Shown: piece after piece, positions 10,076 to 20,610 of the stretch
Layout of the letters: the number at the start of each line of letters is the position of its first letter
Numbering within the stretch: the first letter of the stretch is position 1
NCBI RefSeq assembly: GCF_902705855.1
Contig: NZ_CACSIJ010000011.1
Location: 62,001 to 126,000, forward strand
Length of the DNA: 64,000 bases
Direction of reading: 5' to 3'
Origin: Zhongshania aliphaticivorans
Lineage (GTDB): Bacteria; Pseudomonadota; Gammaproteobacteria; Pseudomonadales; Spongiibacteraceae
Position numbers and translations under genes: made by a program
The notes under the pieces: model-generated
What the model was told of the DNA's origin: nothing
Database searches by the model: none
Seen by the model: the letters and a program-made list of their open reading frames with translations, nothing else

Positions 10076-12334
10076 ATGTCAGAATCTATTGTGATTGGCG
10101 CCGATGGCGTCGAGCAAATGCCACTGAAAAGCTACACCGAAAAAGCGTATTTGGACTATTCCATGTACGTTATTCTCGACCGCGCATTGCCCAATATTGC
10201 AGACGGTCTGAAGCCGGTACAGCGTCGTATTATTTATGCTATGAGTGAGCTTGGGCTTAAATCCAACGCCAAGCATAAGAAGTCTGCGCGTACTGTCGGT
10301 GACGTTATTGGTAAGTTTCATCCCCATGGCGACAGCGCGGTTTATGAAGCGATGGTGTTGATGTCGCAAAACTTCTCTTATCGCTACCCGCTTATCGACG
10401 GGCAGGGTAACTGGGGTTCACCTGACGATCCTAAGTCCTTCGCGGCAATGCGCTATACCGAGTCTAAATTGACCAAATATGCTGAGGTGTTACTCAGCGA
10501 GTTGGGTCAAGGCACGGTGGATTGGGTGCCAAACTTTGACGGCCAAATGGATGAGCCTGCGACGTTGCCGGCGCGGGTGCCGAATATTTTATTGAATGGC
10601 ACCACCGGTATTGCGGTAGGTATGGCGACCGATATTCCACCACATAATTTACGTGAAGTGGTGAGTGCCTGTATTCATTTACTCGACGCACCCAACGCCA
10701 GTGTTGCTGAGTTGTGTGAGCATGTAAAAGGCCCAGATTTCCCGACGGATGCCGAGATCATTACTCCGCCAGAAGACTTGCGGAAAATGTATGAGAGCGG
10801 TCGCGGTTCATTGCGTATGCGCGCACTTTGGCAGGACGAGGGTGAGGATATTGTTATTACCGCTCTGCCGCATCAGACGTCGGGCTCAAAGGTGTTAGAG
10901 CAGATAGCACAGCAAATGCAGGCTAAAAAATTGCCTATGATTGTGGATTTGCGCGATGAGTCTGATCACGAAAACCCAACTCGGCTGGTGGTGATTCCCC
11001 GTTCGAATCGCATTGATAAGCAGGCGGTGATGAATCATTTGTTTGCGACCACGGATTTAGAGCGCAGTTACCGCGTCAATATGAATGTGATCGGTTTGGA
11101 CGGTCGCCCGCAGGTAAAAGGCTTAGATAAAATACTTGGTGAGTGGTTAGAGATTCGCACCGCGACAACCCGCCGCCGCTTAGAGTACCGCTTGGATAAA
11201 GTGCTCAAGCGTTTGCATATCTTAGATGCCTTGCTGATCGCATTTTTAAATATTGACGAAGTCATCGCCATTATTCGCGAAGAAGATCAGCCTAAGCCGG
11301 TATTAATGGCACGCTTTGGCATTACCGATACCCAGGCTGAAGCGGTGCTGGAATTAAAATTACGCCATTTAGCTAAACTTGAAGAAATGAAAATTCGCGG
11401 TGAGCAGGACGAGCTTGCCACTGAACGCGATAGCTTAGAGCTGACGTTAGGTTCTGCGCGCCGTATGAAGAGCTTGGTTCGTAAAGAGCTGCTGGCAGCG
11501 GCTGAGGAGTTTGGTGACGAGCGTCGTTCACCCTTGGTGGCTAGGGCAGAGGCGCGGGCTTTCTCTGAGGAAGAAATTGTTTCCGCCGAGCCGGTAACGG
11601 TAATTTTGTCAGATATGGGTTGGATTCGCTCGGGCAAAGGGCATGACATTGATCCGCTAAGTCTTAGCTATAAAGCGGGTGATCGTTTTAAATTATCGGC
11701 TAAGGGTAAAAGTAATCAACCCGTTATTATTTTAGATAGCACCGGTAGAACCTATACGGTAGCTGCCCATGGCCTACCGTCTGCCAGGGGCCAAGGTGAG
11801 CCACTGACAGGGCGCATAAATCCACCATCTGGCGTGAGCTTCACCGGCATGATGATGGGAAGTGATGAGGGGCACTATTTGTTGGCGTCTGATGCTGGCT
11901 ATGGATTTATTGCGAAATTATCCGATTTGCAGAGTAAGAATAAAGCCGGTAAAGCGGCGTTGACTCTGCCAAAAGGTGCGCTGGTATTGCCGCCAGTGGC
12001 AGTCAGTGATATGGCGTCTAGCCATGTGGTCGCGGTAACCACAGAGGGGCGCATGCTGATATTTCCCGTTGGTGATTTACCATTAATGCCGCGTGGCAAA
12101 GGGAATAAGATGATTGGTATTCCCTCGGCGCGAGTGGCTAGTAGAGACGAGTATGTGACTGCGGTGGCTATTTTCTCTGAGCGCGACACCTTAAAAGTAA
12201 TTTCTGGTAAGCGCCATTTGTCACTGAAGTTTGCTGAGTTAGAGCATTATTTGGGTGAGCGTGGTCGCCGTGGCCATAAATTGCCGAGAGGTTTCCAAAA
12301 AGTCGATGCCTTGCAAACGGTGACGGCGGGTTAA
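10076..12334 (+). CDS. parC: DNA topoisomerase IV subunit A
   Basis: ParC is the DNA breakage-reunion subunit of topoisomerase IV, which decatenates daughter chromosomes. The catalytic tyrosine is Tyr127 in [10 protein letters not shown]. The quinolone-resistance region reads [15 protein letters not shown], with the wild-type-like Ser87 and Glu91 (E. coli Ser80 and Glu84). The 752 residues include the winged-helix/tower core and a C-terminal beta-pinwheel from about 500, with the ParC-type remnant GQGEPLTG rather than a full GyrA box. ParE is not adjacent. A bidirectional terminator separates it from the convergent SMP gene. Confidence 0.97.
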   Translation: MSESIVIGADGVEQMPLKSYTEKAYLDYSMYVILDRALPNIADGLKPVQRRIIYAMSELGLKSNAKHKKSARTVGDVIGKFHPHGDSAVYEAMVLMSQNFSYRYPLIDGQGNWGSPDDPKSFAAMRYTESKLTKYAEVLLSELGQGTVDWVPNFDGQMDEPATLPARVPNILLNGTTGIAVGMATDIPPHNLREVVSACIHLLDAPNASVAELCEHVKGPDFPTDAEIITPPEDLRKMYESGRGSLRMRALWQDEGEDIVITALPHQTSGSKVLEQIAQQMQAKKLPMIVDLRDESDHENPTRLVVIPRSNRIDKQAVMNHLFATTDLERSYRVNMNVIGLDGRPQVKGLDKILGEWLEIRTATTRRRLEYRLDKVLKRLHILDALLIAFLNIDEVIAIIREEDQPKPVLMARFGITDTQAEAVLELKLRHLAKLEEMKIRGEQDELATERDSLELTLGSARRMKSLVRKELLAAAEEFGDERRSPLVARAEARAFSEEEIVSAEPVTVILSDMGWIRSGKGHDIDPLSLSYKAGDRFKLSAKGKSNQPVIILDSTGRTYTVAAHGLPSARGQGEPLTGRINPPSGVSFTGMMMGSDEGHYLLASDAGYGFIAKLSDLQSKNKAGKAALTLPKGALVLPPVAVSDMASSHVVAVTTEGRMLIFPVGDLPLMPRGKGNKMIGIPSARVASRDEYVTAVAIFSERDTLKVISGKRHLSLKFAELEHYLGERGRRGHKLPRGFQKVDALQTVTAG

Positions 12335-12380
12335 AAATAGGAAATCGCTGCGCTTGGTAACTTGCGCGTGCTGAACGGTT

Positions 12381-12421
12381 AATCAAAAAGGCGTACCAAT
12401 CACGGTACGCCTTTTTGATTT
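12381..12421. terminator. Bidirectional terminator between parC and the SMP gene
   Basis: AATCAAAAAGGCGTACC (12381-12397) is complementary to GGTACGCCTTTTTGATT (12404-12420), a 17-pair stem with a 6-base loop. A-rich and T-rich arms let it work in both directions, as expected between two convergent genes. Confidence 0.93.
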
Positions 12422-13639
12422 TTACGCCGCTGGATTACTGTCTGATTGGGGTTTGCTTGATTCTTGTCTGAACGACTCTAGGGTTAATTTTTTCAATTGA
12501 GTTTGCTGCCGTTCAAGTAAGTCGCCATAGGGAGCTTTCATGGGGCTGGTGTGATTGCCTCTAATATCCACCCATGCGTCTATTCGCTCGTTGCTGCGGC
12601 TGCTGTCATCAAGCCAGGTGCCTTTGCCGTCGGCAGTTGCGGTGTGTAATTGGTCGACGGCAGCGCATTCTTTGGCGGCGCACTCCCAGTGATCGCCTTC
12701 GCCGTGAATGTGCGCAATACCGGCTCGGCTGCGCAGTACTTTATCGAGGCTTTGGAATAATTCGGCGCAACACAAGGCGCGAAATAAGGGGTGATCGGTG
12801 CCGGCTACTTCAAAGAAGCGCAGGCTAATCGCGTTGTGTCGGTGTACTACAATATCGGCGTGATAGAGTTTGGCAATGGCTTCACCGCGAGCGTAGCTGG
12901 TACGCAGATGTTCGCGAAAACTCTCCGGTGCCATCTGAGCGTGCAGGGCGCTATAAGACTGCCAGTGGCAGTGCAAAATATAATAATCTTTGAAGCGATT
13001 TTTACCGAGTTTACTTAGGCGTATCTGCGGATCGTGAATTTCTTCCAGTAGCTTCCCTAAGCTATCTGCGGCGGGGTAGCCGCTTTGGTCATTTCGTAGA
13101 GGTTGGGCGAGGCGGGTGCGAGCGAGTTCGAGAAACGCTTCTATGCGCTGCATAGGTACTGCGATAATGGCATAGCTAAGGCAGGCTAGCAGCCCGGTTA
13201 GAATAAGTAAGGTTTTGCCTAGGTCGCGTATTTCGTCACCAATTAATTCGCGGCTTAACGATAATTTTACTAAGCCGAGTCGACCGTCAGCAGCTACGGG
13301 TGCTTCGTAATTTAAATTTTCCGCACGCCAGTGGCCAGTTTCTGCCACGGTTTCGTCACGGGCATTGGCGATACTGCCATAAACAATGAGGGGGCTATTG
13401 ATATAGTCCTGTAAAATGGCTTGAAGACTGACTTTGTCATTGCGAAGCAGGGCTTGTTGGCTTTGTGATGCCAGTTGATTAGTCCACTGCTGCCCAATTA
13501 AATGGGTGGTTTCAAGAAGAATTTGTTTACTGGCCGTCATGCTAGTGAGTAGTAGGGTCATTCCTGCCACAGCGCATATTAGCGCAGTAATCAGGCCGCA
13601 TTTTGCTGACAGGGGTAATTTAAGTAGCTGCTTGAGCAT
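12422..13639 (-). CDS. SMP (AhpA/YtjB-type) inner-membrane protein with cyclase-like C-terminal domain
   Basis: The 405-residue protein is divergent from serB, the position occupied by ytjB (smp) in E. coli. Two membrane helices (about 15-35 and 143-163) flank a periplasmic segment of about 105 residues, the SMP layout. Unlike the 214-residue E. coli protein, about 190 further residues follow. Residues 218-335 read like a class III nucleotidyl cyclase fold: YYILHCHWQSYSALH, a helix, ADIVVHRHNAISLRFF, RAGIAHIHGE, then ECAAVDQLHTA. The two metal-binding aspartate positions appear replaced (His223/225 and Asn269), so it is probably inactive and regulatory. The SMP call rests on topology and context; the cyclase relation is my inference. 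Function unknown. Confidence 0.75.
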   Translation of the reverse strand: MLKQLLKLPLSAKCGLITALICAVAGMTLLLTSMTASKQILLETTHLIGQQWTNQLASQSQQALLRNDKVSLQAILQDYINSPLIVYGSIANARDETVAETGHWRAENLNYEAPVAADGRLGLVKLSLSRELIGDEIRDLGKTLLILTGLLACLSYAIIAVPMQRIEAFLELARTRLAQPLRNDQSGYPAADSLGKLLEEIHDPQIRLSKLGKNRFKDYYILHCHWQSYSALHAQMAPESFREHLRTSYARGEAIAKLYHADIVVHRHNAISLRFFEVAGTDHPLFRALCCAELFQSLDKVLRSRAGIAHIHGEGDHWECAAKECAAVDQLHTATADGKGTWLDDSSRSNERIDAWVDIRGNHTSPMKAPYGDLLERQQTQLKKLTLESFRQESSKPQSDSNPAA

Positions 13640-13756
13640 GTTGTACTTTCCATCGGGAAGGCGAGGCTTCTATTATTTTGAGAGTATATCAAGGTTGTGG
13701 TGCTTGGGTGGAGTTACGTCTACCGCTACAATACGCCGATTGCTGTAGGGGGTGGT

Positions 13757-14971
13757 GTGAACGAAATTATATTGATCAATATAGCGGGCGATGATCGGCC
13801 TGGCGTGACAAGTACAATCACCAGTATTTTGTCGGATCATCAGGTGAATATCTTGGATATTGGCCAAGCGGTGATACATGACAATTTGTCCTTGGGTTTA
13901 CTGGTCGAAGTGCCTGCGGGCGCTGAGGCGGCCAGTATTCTCAAAGATATTTTATTTCGTACCCATGAGATGGGTATGCAGGTTCGCTTTTTGCCAGTTA
14001 GCCCTGAGAGCTATAATCAGTGGGTGTCTGGGCAAGGTAAGCAGCGTCATATTGTCACCTTGCTGGCGCGTAAGATTACCGCAAAGCATATTGCGGGTGT
14101 CACGGATATTGTTTCCCGTTATGCATTAAATATTGATCGCATCGACCGTTTGTCTGGGCGTGTGCCGCTTGAGGGTGTTGAGCAGCAGTCAAAGGCGTCT
14201 GTTGAATTGTCGGTGCGTGGTAATTTGCCGGATGCCACGGATTTTCGCCGTGAGCTTTTACATTTGGCCAGCGAGATGGATATTGATATTGCCTACCAAG
14301 AAGACAATATGTTCCGTCGCACTCGGCGTTTGGTGGCGTTTGATATGGATTCAACCCTCATTGAAGCGGAGGTGATTGATGAGCTAGCGATCGCCGCTGG
14401 TGTCGGTGAGCAAGTCGCCGAAATTACCGAGCGAGCAATGCGTGGCGAAATTGATTTTACCGAAAGTTTTAAAGCGCGAGTTGCCTTGCTTAAGGGCTTA
14501 GATGAGTCAGTGCTGGAAGGTATTGCAGAGAGCTTGCGTATTACTGAAGGTGCGGAGAATCTAGTCTCTACCCTCAAACAGCTTGGTTATAAAACTGCGA
14601 TTTTATCCGGCGGTTTTACTTATTTTGGACATTATCTGCAGCGCAAGCTTGGCATTGATTACGTGCACGCCAACGAACTTGTTATTCGCGACGGGCGGGT
14701 GACCGGCGAGGTTGAGGGCATTGTGGTAGACGGTAAGCGCAAGGCGGAGTTGTTGCGCGAAATTGCCGAGCGTGAAGGCTTAGATATGGAACAGGTTATC
14801 GCGGTGGGCGACGGTGCAAATGATTTGCCTATGCTGAGTATTGCCGGTTTGGGTATCGCTTTTAGAGCCAAGCCAATAGTGCGCGAGAACGCCAAGCAGT
14901 CAATTTCAACTCTCGGTCTTGATGGCATTCTTTATTTACTAGGAATTAGCGACCGTTTAACAGGGAAGTAG
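13757..14971 (+). CDS. serB: Phosphoserine phosphatase SerB
   Basis: SerB hydrolyses O-phosphoserine to serine, the last step of serine synthesis. The 404-residue form has two N-terminal ACT-type domains (about 1-90 and 95-180) and a C-terminal HAD phosphatase with motif I FDMDSTLIEAE, motif II in ILSGGFTYFG, and motif IV GDGANDLPML. GTG at 13757 follows TAGGGGGTG and gives the start NEIILINIAG expected for the family; an ATG at 13697 would add 20 unsupported residues. The gene is divergent from the SMP membrane gene and convergent with the FimX-like gene. Confidence 0.96.
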   Translation: MNEIILINIAGDDRPGVTSTITSILSDHQVNILDIGQAVIHDNLSLGLLVEVPAGAEAASILKDILFRTHEMGMQVRFLPVSPESYNQWVSGQGKQRHIVTLLARKITAKHIAGVTDIVSRYALNIDRIDRLSGRVPLEGVEQQSKASVELSVRGNLPDATDFRRELLHLASEMDIDIAYQEDNMFRRTRRLVAFDMDSTLIEAEVIDELAIAAGVGEQVAEITERAMRGEIDFTESFKARVALLKGLDESVLEGIAESLRITEGAENLVSTLKQLGYKTAILSGGFTYFGHYLQRKLGIDYVHANELVIRDGRVTGEVEGIVVDGKRKAELLREIAEREGLDMEQVIAVGDGANDLPMLSIAGLGIAFRAKPIVRENAKQSISTLGLDGILYLLGISDRLTGK

Positions 14972-15051
14972 ATTTTGTGTCGGCATTTTTTCGTTCTGCA
15001 GGGTGATTTATTGCTGAAGTGAAAGAATGCTCGTCGTCAGTCCTTAGGGCT

Positions 15052-17061
15052 TCACCCAAATGCGGCGAATTCATAGTTCATGCTGGTCATGGGTTCGCTG
15101 ACATAACTACCTTGAATAAAATCTGGGCCGAGCTGCCAAAGCATCGCTAGTGTTGCGGCGCTGCCAACATTGGGGATCATGATTTGGCTGTTCAGCAAGC
15201 GAGCTTGTTGCACCATATCACGAATTTCTTGGTCGCTAGGCGTATCGGTCGCGCGGTAGCCTGGTTTTACTAGGCTCGGACGAATGTGGTTTAAAAATTT
15301 GTTGCCTTTCTGGGTTCGGCCAAAGTTTCGTACTGCTAAGGACGCGCCTAATTTTTGTAGTTGATTTACAAAATTCAGGGCCGGCTTTAGCGTATTGGCG
15401 ATACTTTCTTCGCTAAATTGTAGAATGACCGATGATGGCGGTATTCCAGCCGCTTTGAAGGCAACGCTTAACCACGCGCAAAACTCTGGGTCGTGGAACA
15501 CATTGCCACTTAGGTTGATGATGAGCTTAAGGTCTTGGCCGGCAAGACGCTCTTTGGCTAACTGCTTGGTGGCCTCGACGACAATCCAGTGATCAAGTTC
15601 TGAATTTTCAGGTTCACGTTCAATCGCTCTTAGCATTTCTCCCGCCGTAAGTTCTCCTTCAGCCCAGTCTTTAATACTTAATGTCGCCTCGTAATGGTCA
15701 CCACTAGAGGCGCCAAGATTGACCAGCGGCTGGAATAATAAGCTTAAACGAGCGTTTGCCAATGCTTCCGCGATGTTGTCGTTTACAGAATCTTTGCGGC
15801 TGAGTTGCTGGCGGTCGCGGCTGCATATTTCCGCATTATTGCCACCGGAGTGGTATATTTTTTCAACGCCGTCAAAGGCGGTATCTAGTAACAGGGAGGC
15901 CTTTGGTGGGGTGAGATGGTTGATTGCTAAAATGGCAATGCTCACCGTGCATTGCAGTGATTGTTTACGTACTTCAAATATTTCTGTCTCTATAGTGCTA
16001 GCTAATTCAAGCGCCATTTCAAGCGCTGTATTACTGGGGACATGATGAGCAATGGCAGCGATCATATCGTCAGCGACACGGCCGTAATGCTGTGCAGGCA
16101 TACCTGCGCGCACATGATTACTGAGCGCCTCGATGAGATGTTCAACATCAATGAGGCTGGTGCTGTGGCGTAGTTTACTAAAGTGGTCAACCGAAATTAG
16201 GATGAGCGATGAATTACTATTGCGCTCGTTTTCAATAAAATCTTGTAGCAGGCTTAGAAATTGATGTTTGCTACTCATTCGCGTGCTGTTATCAACACCG
16301 TTTACCGCAGCGCTGTCATTGGCTTTATGAATAGTGAGCTGAATGCAATCCTCACTCTCGTAGTGAGCGCTGTCACAATGAATATGTGTTTTAAGTTCGG
16401 TGTGGTTAGCAAGGAAAAAACTGATTTCTAATTGTTGGTGCTCGCTATTTTGCTGCTGTTTTTTAAGAACGTTTTTAAAACGGTCTTTATCTTTATTGGC
16501 GATCAAGTCGACAATGGGAAAACCGTCAAGGTCGTCGTAGCCCATGTGCTCACAAAATGGGGTATTTGCATAAATCACCATGCCGTCAGTGATGTAGGCG
16601 ATGGGGTCTTGGTGATCAATCAACAGTAATTGGTTTCGCTCCTCAGCTTCGGCCAAGGCAAGTTTAGCTGCAGCGAGTTGGCGGTAGAGTTGCACAGATG
16701 TTTGCGCCTTAAACGCGGCATTTACCAGATGGGAAATATTGTATTTAGTAATAACATCTACAACACAGGGGTCTGGCGGGCGCAGGGAGTCTCCTTCCCC
16801 CATGTAGATAACGGGAATATCTTTATGGTATTTACGCAGGATATGGCAGCAACGCTCTATATCGAGTTGGGCCTGTTCTGCGTCGAAGACAAGAACGTCC
16901 CAATTGTTGTTATCAGAAATGGCTGTCGCTAGTTTTTCGCCGGTATCAATATTGAGCGTATGAGCAATACGGCCCCCTCTACGGCAATGAGTAGCCAATT
17001 GCTCCGCGTCACTATCCGCGAGACAAAACAGGAGAATGTTGATCGCGGTGTTGCTGCTCAT
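15052..17061 (-). CDS. fimX: FimX-like degenerate REC-PAS-GGDEF-EAL protein
   Basis: The 669 residues show, in order, a receiver-like domain (about 1-125), a PAS domain (about 145-255), a GGDEF-like domain (about 265-420) and an EAL-like domain (about 430-669). Both enzymatic motifs are broken: GGDEF is VADDM at 329-333 and EAL is EAT at 458-460. The loop usually reading DFGTGYSS is NFGRTQKGNK, and the usual KID is KPG. So it should neither make nor cleave cyclic di-GMP. P. aeruginosa FimX, a c-di-GMP receptor that steers type IV pilus assembly, has the same layout, length (691) and, from memory, the same serB neighbour. The adjacent PilZ-like gene fits. A pilus role is inferred; no pil genes are in the window. 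Confidence 0.85.
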   Translation of the reverse strand: MSSNTAINILLFCLADSDAEQLATHCRRGGRIAHTLNIDTGEKLATAISDNNNWDVLVFDAEQAQLDIERCCHILRKYHKDIPVIYMGEGDSLRPPDPCVVDVITKYNISHLVNAAFKAQTSVQLYRQLAAAKLALAEAEERNQLLLIDHQDPIAYITDGMVIYANTPFCEHMGYDDLDGFPIVDLIANKDKDRFKNVLKKQQQNSEHQQLEISFFLANHTELKTHIHCDSAHYESEDCIQLTIHKANDSAAVNGVDNSTRMSSKHQFLSLLQDFIENERNSNSSLILISVDHFSKLRHSTSLIDVEHLIEALSNHVRAGMPAQHYGRVADDMIAAIAHHVPSNTALEMALELASTIETEIFEVRKQSLQCTVSIAILAINHLTPPKASLLLDTAFDGVEKIYHSGGNNAEICSRDRQQLSRKDSVNDNIAEALANARLSLLFQPLVNLGASSGDHYEATLSIKDWAEGELTAGEMLRAIEREPENSELDHWIVVEATKQLAKERLAGQDLKLIINLSGNVFHDPEFCAWLSVAFKAAGIPPSSVILQFSEESIANTLKPALNFVNQLQKLGASLAVRNFGRTQKGNKFLNHIRPSLVKPGYRATDTPSDQEIRDMVQQARLLNSQIMIPNVGSAATLAMLWQLGPDFIQGSYVSEPMTSMNYEFAAFG

Positions 17062-17116
17062 AATAGCTCGATAATAGTAGCGGTTTTATTTTATAAATGA
17101 CTGTTTATGCAGTCAC

Positions 17117-18904
17117 TCAAAGAATATCCCAGAGCTGATTAAAGTCGCTTTTATTAACTTCATCGGCATCTGCTACGTCAATCTTGATGGTATTGCGGGC
17201 AATATCTTCAAAGCGGAATAATTTAAAGGCGTTGGATTGCTCTACGATTTTTCCTAATTTTATACGCATGGAATGGCCGGGGCGCAAGAGCTCTACTGTG
17301 TGTCCTTCTGATATTCCAATGACCCCAGATAGCAATAACATGGGGCCCTTTGCAATATGTCCACCGGGTAGCAGCATTGCCCGTTGGTATTCGTTCACGG
17401 GTAGGCCGGATTGAATGAGGCGGGCGCTGTACGGCGTCGCTGTAGATGCGAGTGCCTCTATGCCAACTTGGTGGCTGCCATCACTGCGCAGCCAGCGAAC
17501 AACACCAACGCGCCAGCTGTCGTAATCGTCGGTTTTCAGGCCGACTAACTCGCCAGTGCGAATACGAAGTTGGGTAGTGCTAGGCCATTCGATTCGGCAG
17601 CCGGAGCTACTGGTATCTAGAATGCGTGAGCGCAAATATTCATATTTATTGTCAGCGCTAACTGGCGCTGGATTATCTTGCGGCAAGCTATAGCTGATGG
17701 TTTCTACATCGCCCGCTCGATAATCGATTGACGATTTTTGGTCGGGATCGCGGCCGCGAGTATCTGCCCCGCCGCTTCGACTCCAAACATCGTCTTGGTC
17801 TGCACGTCGTTCTTGAAAGAGGGGGGAGCTGCTGTCGTGGTCTGGCTCAATGTGGAAGTGACTAAAATCTAATTGATTGGCGACATAGTAGTGTGTGGTA
17901 TTCATGCCCACGGTAATAAGTACCGGGTCGTTACAGGGCATACGTTCTGCAGCGCGTGAGGTTGCTGAGCTCCAAGAAATAGCGAGGTGATCGAGAATTG
18001 AGCTGCTTAGTTTTGTTGGATTATTGGTCTTGCGCGGAGTGTTTGCTCCAGCGAGTCCACCACTTTGTGAGAGCAGGGGTTTGGTGTCTATGCCTAGCCA
18101 ACCTGGGGACGGTGCCCGCTGTATTAATTCGCGGTATACGGGGGGAGAGTCCTCGGTGGGGTTAAACAAAAATACACTGCTTTCCAGCCGGTCTGTGCGC
18201 AGCTCTATGAAGGCCGACCAGTTGTTTAATTCATTAAAAATGTCGTCGATATAACGCTGGGGCAGTTGGTGGGTTTTACTGCAGCTCAACATTAACAGGC
18301 GAAGATAGGCTTGTTGCACTGTGCCGTCGCCATAGACGCTATCAATGACTTTGGATTTGCGTAGTTTTTGCGCGTGGGCGCATTGGTAAATTTTATGTGC
18401 GCTTAACCAAAACTCTGGATGACTTGAGCGATATAGCTGATAAGTTCGCAGCAATATTCTGCTATGTTCAGTCAGCGCTCTGTGTAGGCAGCTTGAAAGT
18501 GCGTCTTTAGAACGAAGTAAGCGATTCTCGCCTTCCAGCCCCTTGAATGCTTGGCAATAGCCTGTCGCGAGCTGAGAGTTTAGGGTGTTTGCGAGTAGGA
18601 CTATTTTTTGGGTTTTCTCTGGCAATACCACCGGCTTGTTGAGGTAGTGCTGAGAAAGGGCCTTTACGATGCGGTGAACATGGGGGCGAATTTTCTCAAG
18701 GATTTCGTAGCGATCCTTAGGTTTGCAGGCGGTATGGCTTAGTTCTGATAGTGCTTGAAATAACAGGCGCGTGGCTTCACCCAGATTAGCTAGCGGCAGG
18801 TTATTTACCCAAGTGCTGACGGCCGTTGCGTTTAATGCGAACTGGCTATGTGAGTCACGGTTTATGTCAGGCGTTGCAATTGCAAGGCTTGAGTTATTAT
18901 TCAT
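17117..18904 (-). CDS. PilZ-domain protein with helical N-terminal region
   Basis: This 595-residue cytoplasmic protein has a mostly helical N-terminal region (about 25-240), a variable linker rich in Ser, Asp and Arg (about 275-415), and a PilZ-like beta-barrel (about 425-505). The PilZ signature ILDTSSSGCRIEW fits DxSxxG at 430-435, and WRVGVVRW and HQVGIEAL are the following strands. The arginine pair that normally precedes it is not clear; only RSR at 425-427 is close. It lies 55 bases upstream of the FimX-like gene on the same strand, suggesting a joint c-di-GMP signalling unit. Ligand binding and function are inferred. Confidence 0.75.
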   Translation of the reverse strand: MNNNSSLAIATPDINRDSHSQFALNATAVSTWVNNLPLANLGEATRLLFQALSELSHTACKPKDRYEILEKIRPHVHRIVKALSQHYLNKPVVLPEKTQKIVLLANTLNSQLATGYCQAFKGLEGENRLLRSKDALSSCLHRALTEHSRILLRTYQLYRSSHPEFWLSAHKIYQCAHAQKLRKSKVIDSVYGDGTVQQAYLRLLMLSCSKTHQLPQRYIDDIFNELNNWSAFIELRTDRLESSVFLFNPTEDSPPVYRELIQRAPSPGWLGIDTKPLLSQSGGLAGANTPRKTNNPTKLSSSILDHLAISWSSATSRAAERMPCNDPVLITVGMNTTHYYVANQLDFSHFHIEPDHDSSSPLFQERRADQDDVWSRSGGADTRGRDPDQKSSIDYRAGDVETISYSLPQDNPAPVSADNKYEYLRSRILDTSSSGCRIEWPSTTQLRIRTGELVGLKTDDYDSWRVGVVRWLRSDGSHQVGIEALASTATPYSARLIQSGLPVNEYQRAMLLPGGHIAKGPMLLLSGVIGISEGHTVELLRPGHSMRIKLGKIVEQSNAFKLFRFEDIARNTIKIDVADADEVNKSDFNQLWDIL

Positions 18905-18980
18905 AACGTCCTGTGAATGACTGTTTTAATGTAATGTTGCATTCGCTTTGTGTTTTAAGTCTATGTTTTTACGCGTTAAA

Positions 18981-19994
18981 TCAAAATAGTGCAAGCGGTC
19001 GTTTACTACTTGCATTCGGTTCTTCTATGACTAGTCGCGGCACTAAATAGCCTGGTAGCTTGGCTAGTATAGCCTTCATTAGTAAGCGTGCCTGTACTTC
19101 ACTTACGTCAAAATGCGCGGCGCCGTTCACTTTGTCTAGTAAATGTAGGTAGTAGGGCATGACGTTAACTTCAAATAGGCGTCGGCTTAGCTTTACTAAG
19201 GTATCGGCATTATCGTTGATTCCTTTAAGTAAAACGCTTTGGTTTAAGAGTGTAAACCCAGCGCTGCGCATGTTTGCCAGCGCAATTTCGGTGTGCTTAT
19301 CAATTTCATTGGCGTGATTACAGTGGATTACCATCACAATGCGTAGGCGATTCGCGCTAAGTACCTGAATAAGCTCTGGTGTCACTCTGGCGGGTAATAC
19401 CAGTGGTAATCGGGTGTGAATACGCAGGGTGTCGACATGCGGAATAGCGGCAATTTTTAATATAAGTTTGTGTAAGTATTCGTCAGGGGCCGATAGCGGA
19501 TCGCCGCCGCTGAGTATGACCTCGCTAATTTCGCTGCGATCTGCAATATAGTCTAGCGATTTTTGCCAGTCACGCTGACTCGGATTGTTGGCCTCGTAGG
19601 GGAAGTTACGGCGGAAACAGTAGCGGCAGTGAACGGCACAGGCTGGGCTGGTGATGAGTAAAACCCGTCCGTAATATTTATGAATTAGGCCGGGTGCGGG
19701 GTTGGCGCTGACTTCTTCCAAAGGATCATTAATGTAGCCGACGTGTTGCCGTGTCTCTTTTTCTAGCGGCAATACTTGTAAAAGTAGAGGGTCGTTCCAG
19801 TCGCCAATAGCCATTTTGGCAACAAAGGCCTCGGGCACTCTCAGCGGGAATTGCTCGAGTGCTGCGGTAATGTTTGGGTGTTCATTTGGGTCTAATTGCA
19901 AACGCTGAAATAGTCGTGCTGGCTCGCGGATCATACCGCTCATTTGTTGCTGCCAGCTTTCGGCCTGCCAAAAAGTGTCTTTTAGGGGTATCAT
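18981..19994 (-). CDS. epmB: EF-P beta-lysylation radical SAM enzyme EpmB
   Basis: EpmB is a lysine 2,3-aminomutase-type radical SAM enzyme that converts L-alpha-lysine to beta-lysine for transfer to EF-P. The radical SAM cluster motif is CAVHCRYCF, with Cys119, Cys123 and Cys126, followed by the SAM-binding SGGDPL. The C-terminal NASSKRPL probably carries the PLP lysine. The 337 residues match E. coli EpmB (342) and lack the C-terminal oligomerisation part of clostridial KamA. It is divergent from efp, with only 46 bases between the start codons. Confidence 0.95.
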   Translation of the reverse strand: MIPLKDTFWQAESWQQQMSGMIREPARLFQRLQLDPNEHPNITAALEQFPLRVPEAFVAKMAIGDWNDPLLLQVLPLEKETRQHVGYINDPLEEVSANPAPGLIHKYYGRVLLITSPACAVHCRYCFRRNFPYEANNPSQRDWQKSLDYIADRSEISEVILSGGDPLSAPDEYLHKLILKIAAIPHVDTLRIHTRLPLVLPARVTPELIQVLSANRLRIVMVIHCNHANEIDKHTEIALANMRSAGFTLLNQSVLLKGINDNADTLVKLSRRLFEVNVMPYYLHLLDKVNGAAHFDVSEVQARLLMKAILAKLPGYLVPRLVIEEPNASSKRPLALF

Positions 19995-20011
19995 TGCTGC
20001 CTTTTTAAACT

Positions 20012-20026
20012 ACGGTTTTACACCGT
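20012..20026. promoter_or_regulatory. Inverted repeat in the epmB-efp divergent region
   Basis: ACGGT (20012-20016) and ACCGT (20022-20026) flank TTTAC, immediately upstream of the efp ribosome site GAGGAAAA. In the only 46 bases separating the two start codons, this is the sole symmetric element. It might be an operator or a small mRNA hairpin; five base pairs can also occur by chance. Confidence 0.25.
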
Positions 20027-20040
20027 CGCTGAGGAAAATC

Positions 20041-20610
20041 ATGGCTAATTATTCTACCAATGAATTTCGCAACGGACTAAAGGTGATGCTCGACGGCGAG
20101 CCTTGTTCTATTTTAGATAATGAATTTGTTAAGCCGGGTAAGGGGCAAGCCTTTAACCGTGTTCGTTTGCGCAATCTTAACTCAGGTCGGGTTTGGGAGC
20201 GTACTTTCAAATCCGGCGAGTCTCTCGAGGGCGCTGATGTCATCGATCAAAGTATGGAATATTTGTACAACGACGGCGAATTCTATCACTTTATGGACCC
20301 CGAATCGTTTGAGCAGTTTCAAGCGGATCTTAAAGCGGTTGGCGATGCGTCTAACTGGCTAAAAGAGCAGGATGTTTGCACCGTGACCTTGTACAACGGC
20401 GCACCGTTGTCAGTTACCCCGCCAAACTTTGTTGAGTTAGAGATCGTTGAGACTGATCCGGGTGTTAAAGGTGATACCGCGCAAGGCGGCACCAAACCGG
20501 CTTACTTAAGCACTGGCGCTGTTGTGAAAGTGCCGTTGTTTTTAAGTGTTGGCGAAGTCATAAAGGTCGATACTCGTACCGGCGAATATCAGAACCGAGT
20601 GAAAAGTTAA
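20041..20610 (+). CDS. efp: Translation elongation factor P
   Basis: EF-P enters the ribosomal E site and relieves stalling at polyproline stretches. The 189 residues form the three barrel domains. Lys34 sits in the tip loop KPGKGQAF, the site of beta-lysylation by EpmA/EpmB, and the C-terminal [10 protein letters not shown] signature is present. The ATG at 20041 is preceded by GAGGAAAATC. An upstream in-frame start at 19975 would overlap epmB and is rejected. The stop codon directly abuts the epmA ATG, so the two are surely cotranscribed. Confidence 0.98.
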   Translation: MANYSTNEFRNGLKVMLDGEPCSILDNEFVKPGKGQAFNRVRLRNLNSGRVWERTFKSGESLEGADVIDQSMEYLYNDGEFYHFMDPESFEQFQADLKAVGDASNWLKEQDVCTVTLYNGAPLSVTPPNFVELEIVETDPGVKGDTAQGGTKPAYLSTGAVVKVPLFLSVGEVIKVDTRTGEYQNRVKS

